From Iodobacter arcticus (GTDB taxonomy: Bacteria; Pseudomonadota; Gammaproteobacteria; Burkholderiales; Chitinibacteraceae), in assembly GCF_042664895.1 (NCBI RefSeq), contig NZ_JBHTBQ010000011.1:124001-188000 (forward strand): DNA of 64,000 nt, in the 5' to 3' direction. The notes under the pieces were generated by a model. That model was not told where the DNA came from, ran no database searches, and saw only the letters and a list, made by a program, of their open reading frames with translations. The translations under genes and the position numbers were made by a program. Shown in pieces: positions 37,936-47,900 of the stretch (positions within the stretch are counted from its first letter, which is position 1; each line of letters starts with the position of its first letter).

Positions 37936-38962
37936 TCATAAGCTCTGTATTCACCACCACCTGACTAGATGCCAGTGTTAAACCTGCGGCTTCAAAGCGA
38001 TTTTGTAAAGCGGTGGTTTCTGCTCGGATTTTTTCAGCTGTTTCTGAAGACGCTTCAAAACGCAATAAAAACTCACCATTGCGTAAAACAGCAACAATCC
38101 CGATATCGCCCAGCTGCGGCAGTTGTAAATCAAGCCGTGATTGCCAGCTGCGCAAGGCTTCATTCTGCCCGCCGCTGGCCTGACGCTCCTTATCTGCTTC
38201 TACCTCCCAGCGTAAAGGCTGACCGGGCCAAGCCTCTCCCATCCAAACAATGGGCCGCTGCTCCAAGACATCCAGTTGCTGCTGAACCAAATAGCGCAAA
38301 GTAGCATTGGCCTCAGGAGCCAGCGCGGCTTTTTCACTAGCAGGCATGCTCTGCGCGGCAGCCTGCTCAGGCTTTACCTCAAGACCTTGTAACGGCAATT
38401 TACCAAGCCCTGCCTGAGGCTCTTTCAGCAGAGATTGCAAAGGTCGCTCACCATTCACCCATTCGGCCTGATGAGACTCATAAAATAAGCCGCTATCTGC
38501 TAATTTTTGCGAAAGCTTACCCGCCAAACTAGCGGTATCAGGCACACCATCAAACAGAGGTGCATGAGCTAAAACTGCCACCCCATCTTTTGCTGGCTCG
38601 CCCTTGCCTAATAAAGCGGATAAAAAACGGGCCCCCTGACTTAAAGTCATTTCTTGTGGCAAAGCAGGCTGGGAAGGCACGCCAGTATTAATAGAGAAAG
38701 AGAGCTTTGGGCCGCTGCTCACCACAGTGAGATCCAGCTTTTCACCCGGCTCAGTGTTTCTAGGTAAATTAAGATCAAGCAGCTGGTCTTTAATCAGCAC
38801 CGCAAAGCGGCCATTAGGCAGTAAGCCCGCCACCGTGGCATGCACGCGCTCGCCCACCGTATAACGCACATCATCGGCAGAGATGCGGGTAACCTCAGCC
38901 ACTCCCTCTTGTGCATTGAGGTAATGCTGAACCAAGCTGATTGGGCTAGTACCGGGTAACAT
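37925..38962 (-). CDS. fliK: Flagellar hook-length control protein (FliK-like)
   Basis: This 345-residue protein has an unstructured, Pro/Ala-rich middle and a C-terminal Flg_hook domain (~240-330) with LQLPQLGDIGIVAVLRNGEFLLRFE in adjoining parts. FliK measures the hook and switches export from hook to filament subunits. It is shorter than many FliK proteins and may be a second, FliK-like protein, with the main one elsewhere. It is 2 bases from the DUF2802 gene and overlaps the FlhB-like gene. Confidence 0.82.
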   Translation of the reverse strand: MLPGTSPISLVQHYLNAQEGVAEVTRISADDVRYTVGERVHATVAGLLPNGRFAVLIKDQLLDLNLPRNTEPGEKLDLTVVSSGPKLSFSINTGVPSQPALPQEMTLSQGARFLSALLGKGEPAKDGVAVLAHAPLFDGVPDTASLAGKLSQKLADSGLFYESHQAEWVNGERPLQSLLKEPQAGLGKLPLQGLEVKPEQAAAQSMPASEKAALAPEANATLRYLVQQQLDVLEQRPIVWMGEAWPGQPLRWEVEADKERQASGGQNEALRSWQSRLDLQLPQLGDIGIVAVLRNGEFLLRFEASSETAEKIRAETTALQNRFEAAGLTLASSQVVVNTELMNVT

Positions 38963-38964
38963 GA

Positions 38965-39357
38965 TTATCTTTGCGTGCTAGATCGATAAAGGGCCACGAT
39001 CAAATCAGCCTCACCACGTGATATGCCACACTGATGAGCAACACTGTTTGAATCCGCCCCCAGTTTAGCCAAACGAATAGCATGGCTGTATGGGCTCTCT
39101 TGCTTGGAGTCTAAAACCAACTCAGCAGGCTGGTTCCACTCTGCTTGCGTTGCAAGCAAACGCAATTTAAGCGCATCCATCTCAAAGCGCAGCTGAGCAA
39201 TTTCCTTTCGAAGCAATTCAGCCTCAAGCGGATCGGTGCCCACGCTTCGCTGCGCAGATGCTTTACGCATAAACAGGAGTAATTCAGCCACATAAAATAA
39301 AATTAATATAAGGCTGATATAAAGTAACTGCACCCAGGTAATGACGATGCCATTCAT
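38965..39357 (-). CDS. DUF2802 membrane protein in flagellar cluster
   Basis: This 130-residue protein has one N-terminal membrane helix (~7-30), a coiled-coil stretch (~45-75) and a C-terminal segment YSHAIRLAKLGADSNSVAHQCGISRGEADLIVALY that reads as a small helix-turn-helix-like unit (DUF2802). DUF2802 genes lie next to flagellar genes in many proteobacteria. The function is unknown; the helix-turn-helix look is typical of the family. Confidence 0.82.
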   Translation of the reverse strand: MNGIVITWVQLLYISLILILFYVAELLLFMRKASAQRSVGTDPLEAELLRKEIAQLRFEMDALKLRLLATQAEWNQPAELVLDSKQESPYSHAIRLAKLGADSNSVAHQCGISRGEADLIVALYRSSTQR

Positions 39358-39393
39358 AAGACGATCTCCCCCGCCGGGGCTGGCAGGTCATTA

Positions 39394-39711
39394 TTAGACG
39401 TCATACGCGCGTTGTAGTTTTCCGGTGTTATGCATATTTTGCAAAAGTGTAGCCAGCTCCCCACGCTGAGTTACTGCCTTTTGCTCTAGCTCTTGCACGT
39501 CTTGATTACACTTTTGCAAAAGCTCAGCAAGCTGCTGTTGCTCCAAGCCAGTTAACGCGCCCCATTGAATCATAGGCAAATTCGCGCTTAATTCCGCAAA
39601 TAATTGCGCTTGCAACAACATATTATCCCAATCTTGGGCCTGAGCTGCAGACAGCATTTTGGTAACGCACGCACTTAAAGCCGTATAGGCCGCAAAATCA
39701 GATGCGACCAT
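39394..39711 (-). CDS. fliT: FliT-like flagellar chaperone
   Basis: This 105-residue, all-helical protein follows fliS with a 14-base overlap. FliT is the chaperone for the cap protein FliD and, in enterobacteria, an inhibitor of FlhDC. Sequence conservation in FliT is low; the call relies mainly on position, size and helicity (ALTGLEQQQLAELLQKCNQDVQELEQKA region). It ends 37 bases before the DUF2802 gene. Confidence 0.8.
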   Translation of the reverse strand: MVASDFAAYTALSACVTKMLSAAQAQDWDNMLLQAQLFAELSANLPMIQWGALTGLEQQQLAELLQKCNQDVQELEQKAVTQRGELATLLQNMHNTGKLQRAYDV

Positions 39712-40159
39712 AGCTTAATGCGCTCCGGTCTTGCTCATCACGCTCAGCGGCAGGTGCAGCAAGCTCTACCTTACTAAAGCCAATTGACAGCCAAGCATCT
39801 TTTAATTGATCAAGCAGAGCCAGCATTTCATCTAGACGCTCGGGCACGTTATTGATATTGGCCTGCAGCAGCTCAAAGCTGATGTAGTCATACAAAGCAT
39901 CTAAATTCTCAGCCAGCTCGCCACCGTTTTCCTTATCCAAAGCCAAACGTAAACCATCTTCAATAATCGCAATCGCCTTAGAAATCGCCGCACCTTTTTG
40001 CGCAATAAGACCCTGCTGCATATAAATTTTACCAAGCTGAATCGCTTTAATAGCCCCTTCATACAACAGCACAATTAATTGGTGCGGGCTGGCAGATTCA
40101 ACCACCGTATCTAGGCTGGTTTGCCCATAAGCAGAAAGCGCTTTTTTGACAGCACTCAT
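39698..40159 (-). CDS. fliS: Flagellin export chaperone FliS
   Basis: FliS binds the C-terminus of flagellin and prevents early polymerisation in the cytoplasm. At 153 residues it has the standard length. The N-terminal motif YGQTSLDTVVESASPHQLIVLLYEGAI region, the EDGLRLALDKENGG stretch and LYDYISFELLQAN are characteristic. It follows fliD across a 104-base gap that contains a hairpin and overlaps fliT by 14 bases. Confidence 0.95.
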   Translation of the reverse strand: MSAVKKALSAYGQTSLDTVVESASPHQLIVLLYEGAIKAIQLGKIYMQQGLIAQKGAAISKAIAIIEDGLRLALDKENGGELAENLDALYDYISFELLQANINNVPERLDEMLALLDQLKDAWLSIGFSKVELAAPAAERDEQDRSALSYGRI

Positions 40160-40231
40160 AGAAATAACTCTCTTGAATAATTCGGGAAATACAGGCTCAT
40201 TATGAGCTTTAATTAAACAGCCACAACACTT

Positions 40232-40261
40232 AAGGCCCTATGCCTATTGGAATAGGACCTT
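40232..40261 (-). terminator. Hairpin after fliD
   Basis: AAGGTCCTAT and ATAGGGCCTT (minus strand) pair around a ten-base loop, directly after the fliD stop. No T run follows, so it is more likely an attenuator or RNA-stabilising hairpin between fliD and fliS than a full terminator. Confidence 0.5.
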
Positions 40262-40263
40262 GC

Positions 40264-42645
40264 TTATTTTGACAAGCCAGCAAGCTGTGCAGTTAAGCTA
40301 TTACTGGTGTTTTTCAAGGTTGCAATCGCAATGTCCATGGCAGTAAATTGCTTACGATACAGCGCTTCAGTGGCATCATACTGGCGATTCATGCGCACTC
40401 GCTTCTGCTCCAGCTGCGTAATACTACTAGTTACCCCTTGTGTTTGCTTCGCCAGAAAACCAGAATTTTCTTTCAGCATACCCTCAAGCGTTTTATCTAG
40501 GGAATAGGCAACACCACGGTTAAACGACACATAGCCATAATCTCCTGCCGTACTGGCCGTTACGATTAAATTCATACCTTCGCTCAAACCCGTACCGGTT
40601 AAAGCTTGCCCAACCCCCTTCGCAGTTTCTCCACCAATTTTCCCCTCTACGTCAGTGCCTCTGTTATATCCGCCAACAGTTAGGCCAAGCGTAGCAGCGG
40701 TTGTACTCGTACCCACATCACCTGTACCCGTAATCTGTATTTCAGATTTACTGCCATATTCTGAAGAAAAAATATCAAACTTACTCGTCAACTCATTAAA
40801 CACTACACCAACAGTTTTACCCGCTTTAGATAAAGTCTCATCCCCATTAATTTTAGATTGCATTTCAGCAGCCAAATCAGCCATCGTGGCATAATTGCCT
40901 TTAGTTAAAGCAATTGCCTGACTTGAAGTACCATTTACCGACAGCATTAAGGTTTTATTATCATCAGTAATTTCAACAGGATTAGCTGCTGTTGTCATCG
41001 GCAAAACCATTGAAGTCGTTGTTCCAGACCGCAAGCGGCTAATATCAAAGTTTTTACTAAGGCTATTAAAAACCACGCTGACCGTGTCACCTGCAGTATA
41101 AAGTGTACTATCTGCTTCAATTTTCGACTTAATCTGAGCCGCCAAAGCATCCGTTGTATAATTATTATTATCCAGCGTTAAATTAGCTGTTACTCCATCA
41201 AAAGTAACGGCCTTACTATGGTTACTGACATCGACTTTGAAAAAAGATAGAGCAGATGCAGAAGCGTATTTAGCCTGAGCAGCAGGCGTGGTTACTTCCA
41301 CAGCATAATTACCTGCTTGTGTTGCTAATGATCCAGATAAAAAAGTAACTTGGTTATTACTGGCCACACCATTCACAGTAAACAAATTAGCGACATCATT
41401 CGGATGACTAGTAATTGCTGCTTGCAATTTTGCTTCATTTAAAACCAAATCACCTTTAGGTGATGCGCCACCAACAATTACGCCTTTTGCGTCGGTTGTA
41501 TAGCCACTAAAAGACACACCAACATCACTGAGAGATTTAAAGTAACTACCCTCGCCTTGCATCTGATTAACAACTGAACGCATCTGATTTTGAATTGCAC
41601 GAATAGATGATTCGCCATTAAGAGGCGCTGCTTTTGCCGCCGAAGCTCCATTACCCGGCGTATAGCTCGAGACTTCTTTCAGTATTTTATTAAGTTCGTT
41701 ATATGCTTTAACAAAACCCTTAATAGAGTCTTTAATCCCATTTAAATCAGAACCCACAGTAATCGTTGTAGGCGCCAGTGTAGTCGCCCCCGTACTCGTA
41801 GGTGAAGAGACTTTCGTTAAATTAATAGTTAAACCTTGAATTGCATCACCCACTAAATTTGTAGGTTTAGATACACTAATACCATCAATTTTAAATTTTG
41901 CATCTTTAGCCGATTGTGTTTCAGCTAAATTACGAACCCCTGCCGGATCATAAGCCAGAGCAGATAATCCACCTATATCTGTTGAGTTACCATCAGCATC
42001 ACTTACCGAAATTTTCAATGAGTTTTCAGCACCCGTTTCTTTACTTGTCAATACTAATCTATTACCTGTGCCATCATTTAAAATGCTTGCACTGACACCC
42101 GTATTATTTTTACTATTATTAATCGCGTCGCGAACACCACTTAATGTGTTATTTTTTCCATCAATCACAATAGAAAAAGCCGCTTTTTTAACATTAGCAT
42201 TCGCAGTAAACGTATCATCCGCGGTTGAATCTGTATTTTGTGTATTAACCGTGCCAAACTGAATAGTCAGCGTACCGGTACCAATGCCTGCATTTGGGCT
42301 GCTGAATGCAGTAGAAGTCAGTTTTTGATTTTGTGCCAGCTGGGAAACTTCTAGGCTATACGAGCCAGGCTGAGCCAAGCTACTTGAGCTAACCGTTGCA
42401 ATTGAAGCGTCCGCTAGCGAAGCTGATGTGCTTTTAAACCCCTGCACACTAGAAAGACTTTTGACTGATGTTTGAAAAGCAGACAACGCACTTTTCACTG
42501 AACCAAAAGCAGAGATTTTTGATTGGTACGACGCTTCCTTAAGCAATAAATCTTTTAACGGTGCTTTTTCCGCGGCCATAAGCTTATCGATCAGCCCATT
42601 TAAGTCCATTCCTGAACCTGAGCCTAAAGAAGAAATTCCAGCCAT
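40264..42645 (-). CDS. fliD: Flagellar filament cap protein FliD, enlarged, with internal duplication
   Basis: FliD caps the filament tip and folds flagellin. The N-terminal region (GMDLNGLIDKLM, ~12-23) and C-terminal region (KTLEGMLKENSGFL, ~718-731) are typical. At 793 residues it is about 300 longer than common FliD proteins. The extra length includes two related units, ~478-548 and ~563-639. Each reads roughly N-Y-x-T-x-x-x-L-A-A-x-x-x-S-K-I, then T-V-x-V-V-F-N-x-L-x-x-x-F-D-I. These resemble the flagellin IN motif and look like a tandem duplication. A sigma-28-type promoter lies just upstream. The expanded domain probably forms the outward-facing legs of the cap. Confidence 0.93.
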   Translation of the reverse strand: MAGISSLGSGSGMDLNGLIDKLMAAEKAPLKDLLLKEASYQSKISAFGSVKSALSAFQTSVKSLSSVQGFKSTSASLADASIATVSSSSLAQPGSYSLEVSQLAQNQKLTSTAFSSPNAGIGTGTLTIQFGTVNTQNTDSTADDTFTANANVKKAAFSIVIDGKNNTLSGVRDAINNSKNNTGVSASILNDGTGNRLVLTSKETGAENSLKISVSDADGNSTDIGGLSALAYDPAGVRNLAETQSAKDAKFKIDGISVSKPTNLVGDAIQGLTINLTKVSSPTSTGATTLAPTTITVGSDLNGIKDSIKGFVKAYNELNKILKEVSSYTPGNGASAAKAAPLNGESSIRAIQNQMRSVVNQMQGEGSYFKSLSDVGVSFSGYTTDAKGVIVGGASPKGDLVLNEAKLQAAITSHPNDVANLFTVNGVASNNQVTFLSGSLATQAGNYAVEVTTPAAQAKYASASALSFFKVDVSNHSKAVTFDGVTANLTLDNNNYTTDALAAQIKSKIEADSTLYTAGDTVSVVFNSLSKNFDISRLRSGTTTSMVLPMTTAANPVEITDDNKTLMLSVNGTSSQAIALTKGNYATMADLAAEMQSKINGDETLSKAGKTVGVVFNELTSKFDIFSSEYGSKSEIQITGTGDVGTSTTAATLGLTVGGYNRGTDVEGKIGGETAKGVGQALTGTGLSEGMNLIVTASTAGDYGYVSFNRGVAYSLDKTLEGMLKENSGFLAKQTQGVTSSITQLEQKRVRMNRQYDATEALYRKQFTAMDIAIATLKNTSNSLTAQLAGLSK

Positions 42646-42673
42646 GACGCTCTCCCGTTTACATATATGCTAT

Positions 42674-42700
42674 TAATCGGCAAATTATGCCCGATCTTTA
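42674..42700 (-). promoter_or_regulatory. Sigma-28 (FliA) promoter for fliD, inside the end of flaG
   Basis: On the minus strand TAAA is followed by exactly 15 bases and GCCGATTA, against the consensus TAAA-N15-GCCGATAA (11 of 12 defined bases). It overlaps the last codons of flaG and lies about 29 bases upstream of the fliD ATG. This gives fliD-fliS-fliT a promoter of their own in addition to any read-through from flaG. Confidence 0.85.
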
Positions 42701-43071
42701 ATTAATAAACCTTGAAATCGATCAATTGCCTTGGCAATAGAGATTGCTTCTTCGCTTGGAAACTGGCGAATCACTTCTTTGGTTTTTATATCAATCAGTT
42801 TCACGATAGGCAATTTAGTTTCTTCCTCAACCGAAAACTGTAAGGTATTAGAGAATCCTTGTACAGCCTGATTCAACTTCTCTACCGCCTGCTTAACATC
42901 TTTCGGGTCTACTGCGGGCTTTAAAGCTTGAACCGCATCAGGGCTAACTTTAACTGGCTCAGCACTCACCACTTTTGCTAAGTCACTGGGCGCATCATGA
43001 AACCGCTCGTTCACACTTTTAGCAGCAACGGGAGAGGGCAACACAAGCGATGATGTAGATTGAATGTCCAT
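42685..43071 (-). CDS. flaG: FlaG-family flagellar protein
   Basis: This 128-residue protein has a Ser/Pro-rich N-terminal part and a conserved C-terminal FlaG domain (LQFSVEEETKLPIVKLIDIKTKEVIRQFPSEEAI, ~70-105). FlaG proteins influence filament length and are usually encoded between flagellin and fliD, as here. The ATG at 43071 is preceded by AGGAAGG; the longer frame would begin inside the hairpin region between flagellin and flaG. Confidence 0.92.
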   Translation of the reverse strand: MDIQSTSSLVLPSPVAAKSVNERFHDAPSDLAKVVSAEPVKVSPDAVQALKPAVDPKDVKQAVEKLNQAVQGFSNTLQFSVEEETKLPIVKLIDIKTKEVIRQFPSEEAISIAKAIDRFQGLLIKDRA

Positions 43072-43092
43072 GATACACCTTCCTGTAGAAAT

Positions 43093-43119
43093 GCCCCGAC
43101 AACACAAGTTTGCCGGGGC
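43093..43119 (-). terminator. Hairpin after flagellin gene
   Basis: GCCCCG and CGGGGC, with additional GCAA/TTGT pairing inside, form a strong stem between flagellin and flaG. On the minus strand ATTTCT follows, a weak T run. It may lower read-through from the strongly expressed flagellin gene into flaG. Confidence 0.55.
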
Positions 43120-43145
43120 CTTACTCATTTAAGCCAAACTTAAAC

Positions 43146-44792
43146 TTAACCGCGTAGCAAGCTTAACACTTGGTTAGGCAAGGCATTCGCTTGACCTAAC
43201 ATAGCCGTACCTGCTTGTTGCAATACCTGAGCCCGTGTCAGCGCGGCAGTTTCACTTGCAAAGTCTGCATCTCTAATTCGACTTCGTGCCGCACTCATAT
43301 TCTCTGATGTTGTGGCCAGATTATTAATGGTAGCAGTGAAGCGGCTTTGCAGCGCACCAAACTTAGCACGTTGATCATTTACAGTCGACAAAGCGTCATC
43401 CACAACTCGTAAAGCTTGATTTGCCCCTTCAACCGTTGAAATATCTAGCTTCTCAACTGTTTTAAGCGTTGACGCGTATGCAGTTCCTGAGCTCAATACA
43501 GAACCGCTGGATGCTACAGAACCAGTACCGCCAATCGCCAACACCCCAGAAGCAAATGAAGCTCCACTTGTAGTAACTGAGTAAGAACTGGAAGAATTCA
43601 ACACTACCTGACCGCCAAAAATCGCCATCCCAGAACCTGCGGCACTACTTGATATACCTGCCGCGCTACCACTAGACATAAATTGAATAGAGCCACTAGA
43701 CGCCCCAACATCCATATCCCATTTGGTCACGGCACCACCAAAGCCACTTGCGTTGCTTGGGTCACCAATCGCGATATTTGATCCATCAGCAGCAACCAAT
43801 TTCAATGCGTACTTTGTTTGACGATCAACAGTTTGGAATGTGGCCAATTCCGCAGTAATCCCCGTTTTCGAAGATTTTGAGTTAAAGGCCTGAATTGCCT
43901 GAGAATACTCATCCGCATCAATCGTACTGTTATTGTTTAAATCGGTCACGTTAAACGAAACAGATTCAAAAGTACTGCTCTTTGATGCTGCTGTTATGCT
44001 ATATGAGCCTGAAGCCAAGCCCAGGTTAACTTCTGTACGTGCTGTTGCAGTAACACCTGTCCCTGCAGCATTAATTTTATTAGCAATATCCTTGGCCATA
44101 TCAGTACCTGAGACAGAAATTGTTGTCCCATTGATACTAAAATCACCACTTGCTGACACAGCCGCGCCGTTTGCATTGACAACACCCGATGCACCCGCTG
44201 TTACACCATTTGCTGTCGCTCCGGACGTTGAGTTTGTAATGGCCAAATTCCCTGTACCATTACCCACACCCATTTGATAAGTACCATACTGGTTAGTACG
44301 CAAATTGGCGGTATTAGCAGAAATAGTTTGGTTGGTATTGGCACCAACTTGGTAAGTCGCGGCGGTAAAGCTACCATCAAATAACTTCTGACCGTTAAAC
44401 TCAGTTGATGTAGCAAAACGATCAAGCTCTGAAACTAACTGTGTTACTTCAGAGTTAATCGCCAAGCGATCGTTGGTAGTGTTAGTGGCATTGGCAGACT
44501 GCACAGCCAATTCACGTACACGTTGTAAGATATCGCCCATTTGGCCTAAAGCGCCCTCACCCGTCTGAGCGAGTGACACGCCATCATTGGCATTGCGCTT
44601 GGCTTGATCCATACCGCGAATCTGTGATGTAAAGCGCTCTGAAATTGCCAAACCCGCTGCATCATCCTTCGCGCTATTAATACGCAGACCCGAGGACAAG
44701 CGTTGCAGAGAGTTAGTTAAACTCATGGACGACGTACCTAAGTTACGCTGTGCATTGAGTGATGGTACGTTGGTGTTAATGACTTGAGACAT
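43146..44792 (-). CDS. fliC: Flagellin
   Basis: This 548-residue flagellin has the conserved ends: an N-terminal D0/D1 (NTNVPSLNAQRNLG; LSSGLRINSAKDDAAGLAIS) and a C-terminal D1/D0 (~460-548, ending ALPNQVLSLLRG). The variable middle (~180-440) is very rich in Ser, Gly and Thr, for example around residues 365-440. Such surface-exposed Ser/Thr residues are the usual acceptors for O-linked pseudaminic acid. It is followed by flaG and preceded by a sigma-28 promoter. The pseudaminic acid genes directly upstream make it the likely glycosylation target; this link is inferred. Confidence 0.97.
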   Translation of the reverse strand: MSQVINTNVPSLNAQRNLGTSSMSLTNSLQRLSSGLRINSAKDDAAGLAISERFTSQIRGMDQAKRNANDGVSLAQTGEGALGQMGDILQRVRELAVQSANATNTTNDRLAINSEVTQLVSELDRFATSTEFNGQKLFDGSFTAATYQVGANTNQTISANTANLRTNQYGTYQMGVGNGTGNLAITNSTSGATANGVTAGASGVVNANGAAVSASGDFSINGTTISVSGTDMAKDIANKINAAGTGVTATARTEVNLGLASGSYSITAASKSSTFESVSFNVTDLNNNSTIDADEYSQAIQAFNSKSSKTGITAELATFQTVDRQTKYALKLVAADGSNIAIGDPSNASGFGGAVTKWDMDVGASSGSIQFMSSGSAAGISSSAAGSGMAIFGGQVVLNSSSSYSVTTSGASFASGVLAIGGTGSVASSGSVLSSGTAYASTLKTVEKLDISTVEGANQALRVVDDALSTVNDQRAKFGALQSRFTATINNLATTSENMSAARSRIRDADFASETAALTRAQVLQQAGTAMLGQANALPNQVLSLLRG

Positions 44793-44864
44793 GATGCTTA
44801 CCCCTTGCTTGTCCTAGAATCGGTGCTTTAGTGTTTCAGGCATATAAGTAAGCCCTTGTATGCT

Positions 44865-44891
44865 GTATCGGTAGTAATCCACCAAACTTTA
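44865..44891 (-). promoter_or_regulatory. Sigma-28 (FliA) promoter for flagellin
   Basis: On the minus strand TAAA is followed by 15 bases and ACCGATAC, against GCCGATAA (core CCGATA intact). It lies 73 bases upstream of the flagellin ATG, within the gap after the glycosyltransferase gene. Confidence 0.85.
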
Positions 44892-44924
44892 GGGCTAGAT
44901 GTAATTTTTTTAAGCCACTGAAAG

Positions 44925-47900
44925 CTAACTAGGCAGCCAAGCTTCACGCCACCTCTCCAAATTATCCCCCTCAAGCATCCAACTTTTTAATACTTCTGCC
45001 TTTAGAGCATCCCCACACTCAGCAGCGGCATCCAGATCCGCCAAATGATCACGAATCGCATCCACCCAATCTTTATGTTTATTCTTCACCCGCGTAACAG
45101 GCAAATCACCAAGATACGGGGCAATATCTGTGCAAATCACAGGAAACCCGCAAGCGCCATACTCTAATAAGCGCAAATTACTCTTACATAAATTAAACGT
45201 ATTGTGCTCAAGCGGCGCCAGAGCCAAATCGAGATTTAAGCTAGCAAGCTTGCTAGGGTAATGCTCGATTGGAACGCCAGAATGAAACTCATGCACAAAA
45301 GGCCGTAGCTTATCTGGGCACATTCCAAAAAATACCCACTCCACCTCTGCAGCCAAAGCCTGAACAACACTTGCTATTAACTCTAAATCGCCGGTATGGC
45401 TAATTCCCCCAGCCCAACCCACGCGCGGCTTCTCACCGACCCGTCGGGCCGCTGACAAAGTCCCCCAAATAGAAACAGGAAGATAGTTATTAACCACATG
45501 GATCTGTGTATGCATGCTTTGGTAAGCATTAGCTAACTCACTCGTCGACACCACAAATCGGTCGACAAAAGTAAGCGCCTTACGCAGGGACTTAACAATA
45601 TCCTTAGGCATATGCTCGCGATGCGCGCTTTTGAGCGGCAAATTTGGCAAATAGTCATCTAACTCATAAATCTTAAACGCAGGCGAACACAGCTTCGAGC
45701 GCCGCAGAAAATCAATCTGCCCCTCGGTAATTTGTCGCTGATAAACAATCACATCAGGTGCTAGCTTGGCCAGCTCAAACACAGGGTAAAGCTCTAGAGC
45801 AATGACACCCGATATTTTCAACTCATCTTCTAGAGCAGCAAATGGCTGAAAAATACGGTAGCGACCGCAGCCCATCTGATCTGCCGGATGACAAAGCACA
45901 GAGGGCACTGGTCGCCAACTTAAAGGCTGCCATGTCAGTAAAGAGCGTTGCTCTAACTCAAAACCAGCACCACTTAATGTTAAGTTTTTGTTATAAGCAG
46001 GATCATTTCCTATCTCAAACAACCACTTGTTATACATCGCCGTTTGCTCACCCTCAAAACGCTTTTGTTTGGCAACGGCAAGATCAGGATCAACTGCATT
46101 CTGGCTCACACTTCCTTCGTGCATCACAACCGCATAAGGCGTCCATACCGTGAGGTACCCCAGCTTTCCAACTTTTAGGCATAAATCAACGTCGTTATAC
46201 GACACTTTAAAGTCAACTTCATCCATACCCCCTGCTTGCTCATAAACCGATTTACGAATCATTAAGCAAGCCGCCGTCACTGCCGAGTAGTTTTGATCCA
46301 ACTGCAAGCGGTGCATATAGCCAGAGTCTTCTAATGTTGTACCCAGGCAAGGATGATCTGCCGGCCCACGCAAACCGAGTACCACACCTGCATGCTGCAC
46401 AAGACCTGTGGGGTAGAGTAGCTTTGCCCCAACAACCCCTACTTCTGGGCGTTGAGCATGATGCAACATCGACTGCAACCAATCCCCTTCAACAATCGCA
46501 GTATCATTATTTAGCAAGACAAGATACTCACCCTTTGCCTCATTCACCGCCATATTATTCATTGCAGAAAAATTAAAGGCATGAGGATAGGAAATAACGC
46601 GAATTTTTTCCTCGCAAATCAATGCAAGGCTACTTAAATAAGCTTTAGCCTGTAAGGTTTCACTTTGGTTATCAATGATGATAATTTCATACGATAAGTA
46701 CGTTGTTTTTTCTAGCAGGCTTTCAACACACCTTTGCAGCATTCCTAATTGATCCTTGCTAGGAATCAAAATACTCACTAAAGGCTGAGTCTCATGCTGA
46801 TAAACAATACGTAAACTACCTTCGACACGGGCACCAAGCAGCAACTCAGCATCAACCTGCCAGCGCTGCAAGTGAGCATGCACCGCCTTTGCAAATGCCA
46901 GCTGGCGCAACTCACTGCCAAGTGCTCGCGCATCATTAAGCTGAAGATGGCAGACAATCTCCGCGACATGGCCGATACTTTGTGGGCCCGACGTATCTAA
47001 CACGCGCAAAATTAAATCAACCTGCTCAGCACCGTCCCCCTCTAAATCCTGCCAATTTATCCCATTCATCGCCAAGCGACGAATCACAATAAATCCATCG
47101 GCATAGGGCATACTGCGAAGCAAATCAAGATTTAAATCAGGTTTAAACCTTGGATTAGATGGTGACATCTTTTCATTTAAGATATCGTCATCCATATAAA
47201 TTAAATCCCAATGGAAATTTTCAACAATTTTCTGAACAGCAAGCAATAAACCAGTAACCGTGAATAAATCCCCCCCCTCAAGAAAACCAATATAATCATC
47301 ATCTAAGCTCGCAGAATATGCCAGTGCCTCTACATACACATTATTCTGACATTTAATCCAATTAATTTCAGATGTGGGCATTGGATTTTGAGTAATGGAT
47401 ACCACACTAAAACTAATATTTTTATATAGCTGCCCTGTAATGCTTTTTATCGTTCTCACTATTGCATCAAGATCACCATATCGATCTAGAATCAATATTT
47501 TTAATATTGGATAGTTAAATTGGCTAATGCCGGCTTCACCAAGATAGCCCATAGCCATATCAAAATGCCGTGCTTCACTGGTGCTCAAATAACGATGATC
47601 TAAAAACTGCTCATAAGGATCCAGTTGTACCACGGGCAATAACGGAGCCGCACCTTCCTTTGCCGTAGCAACAATGTAAAACTGTAAAGAGCACAGCTCA
47701 AGCAGCTCTTCATTATTTACAGCAGAAAGCTTCATGCGACCTAATTCAAGATCCATGATTTGTTTGTTTTTATTGGCTTCGTATACCGACATCAAACGCT
47801 GATCAATGGTGTAATTCAATACACGAACGTTATAACCTGTTTCATCTAAAAATCGATTAAATTCTTTTAATGTAAAAAAACGAATATGCGTAATATCAAG

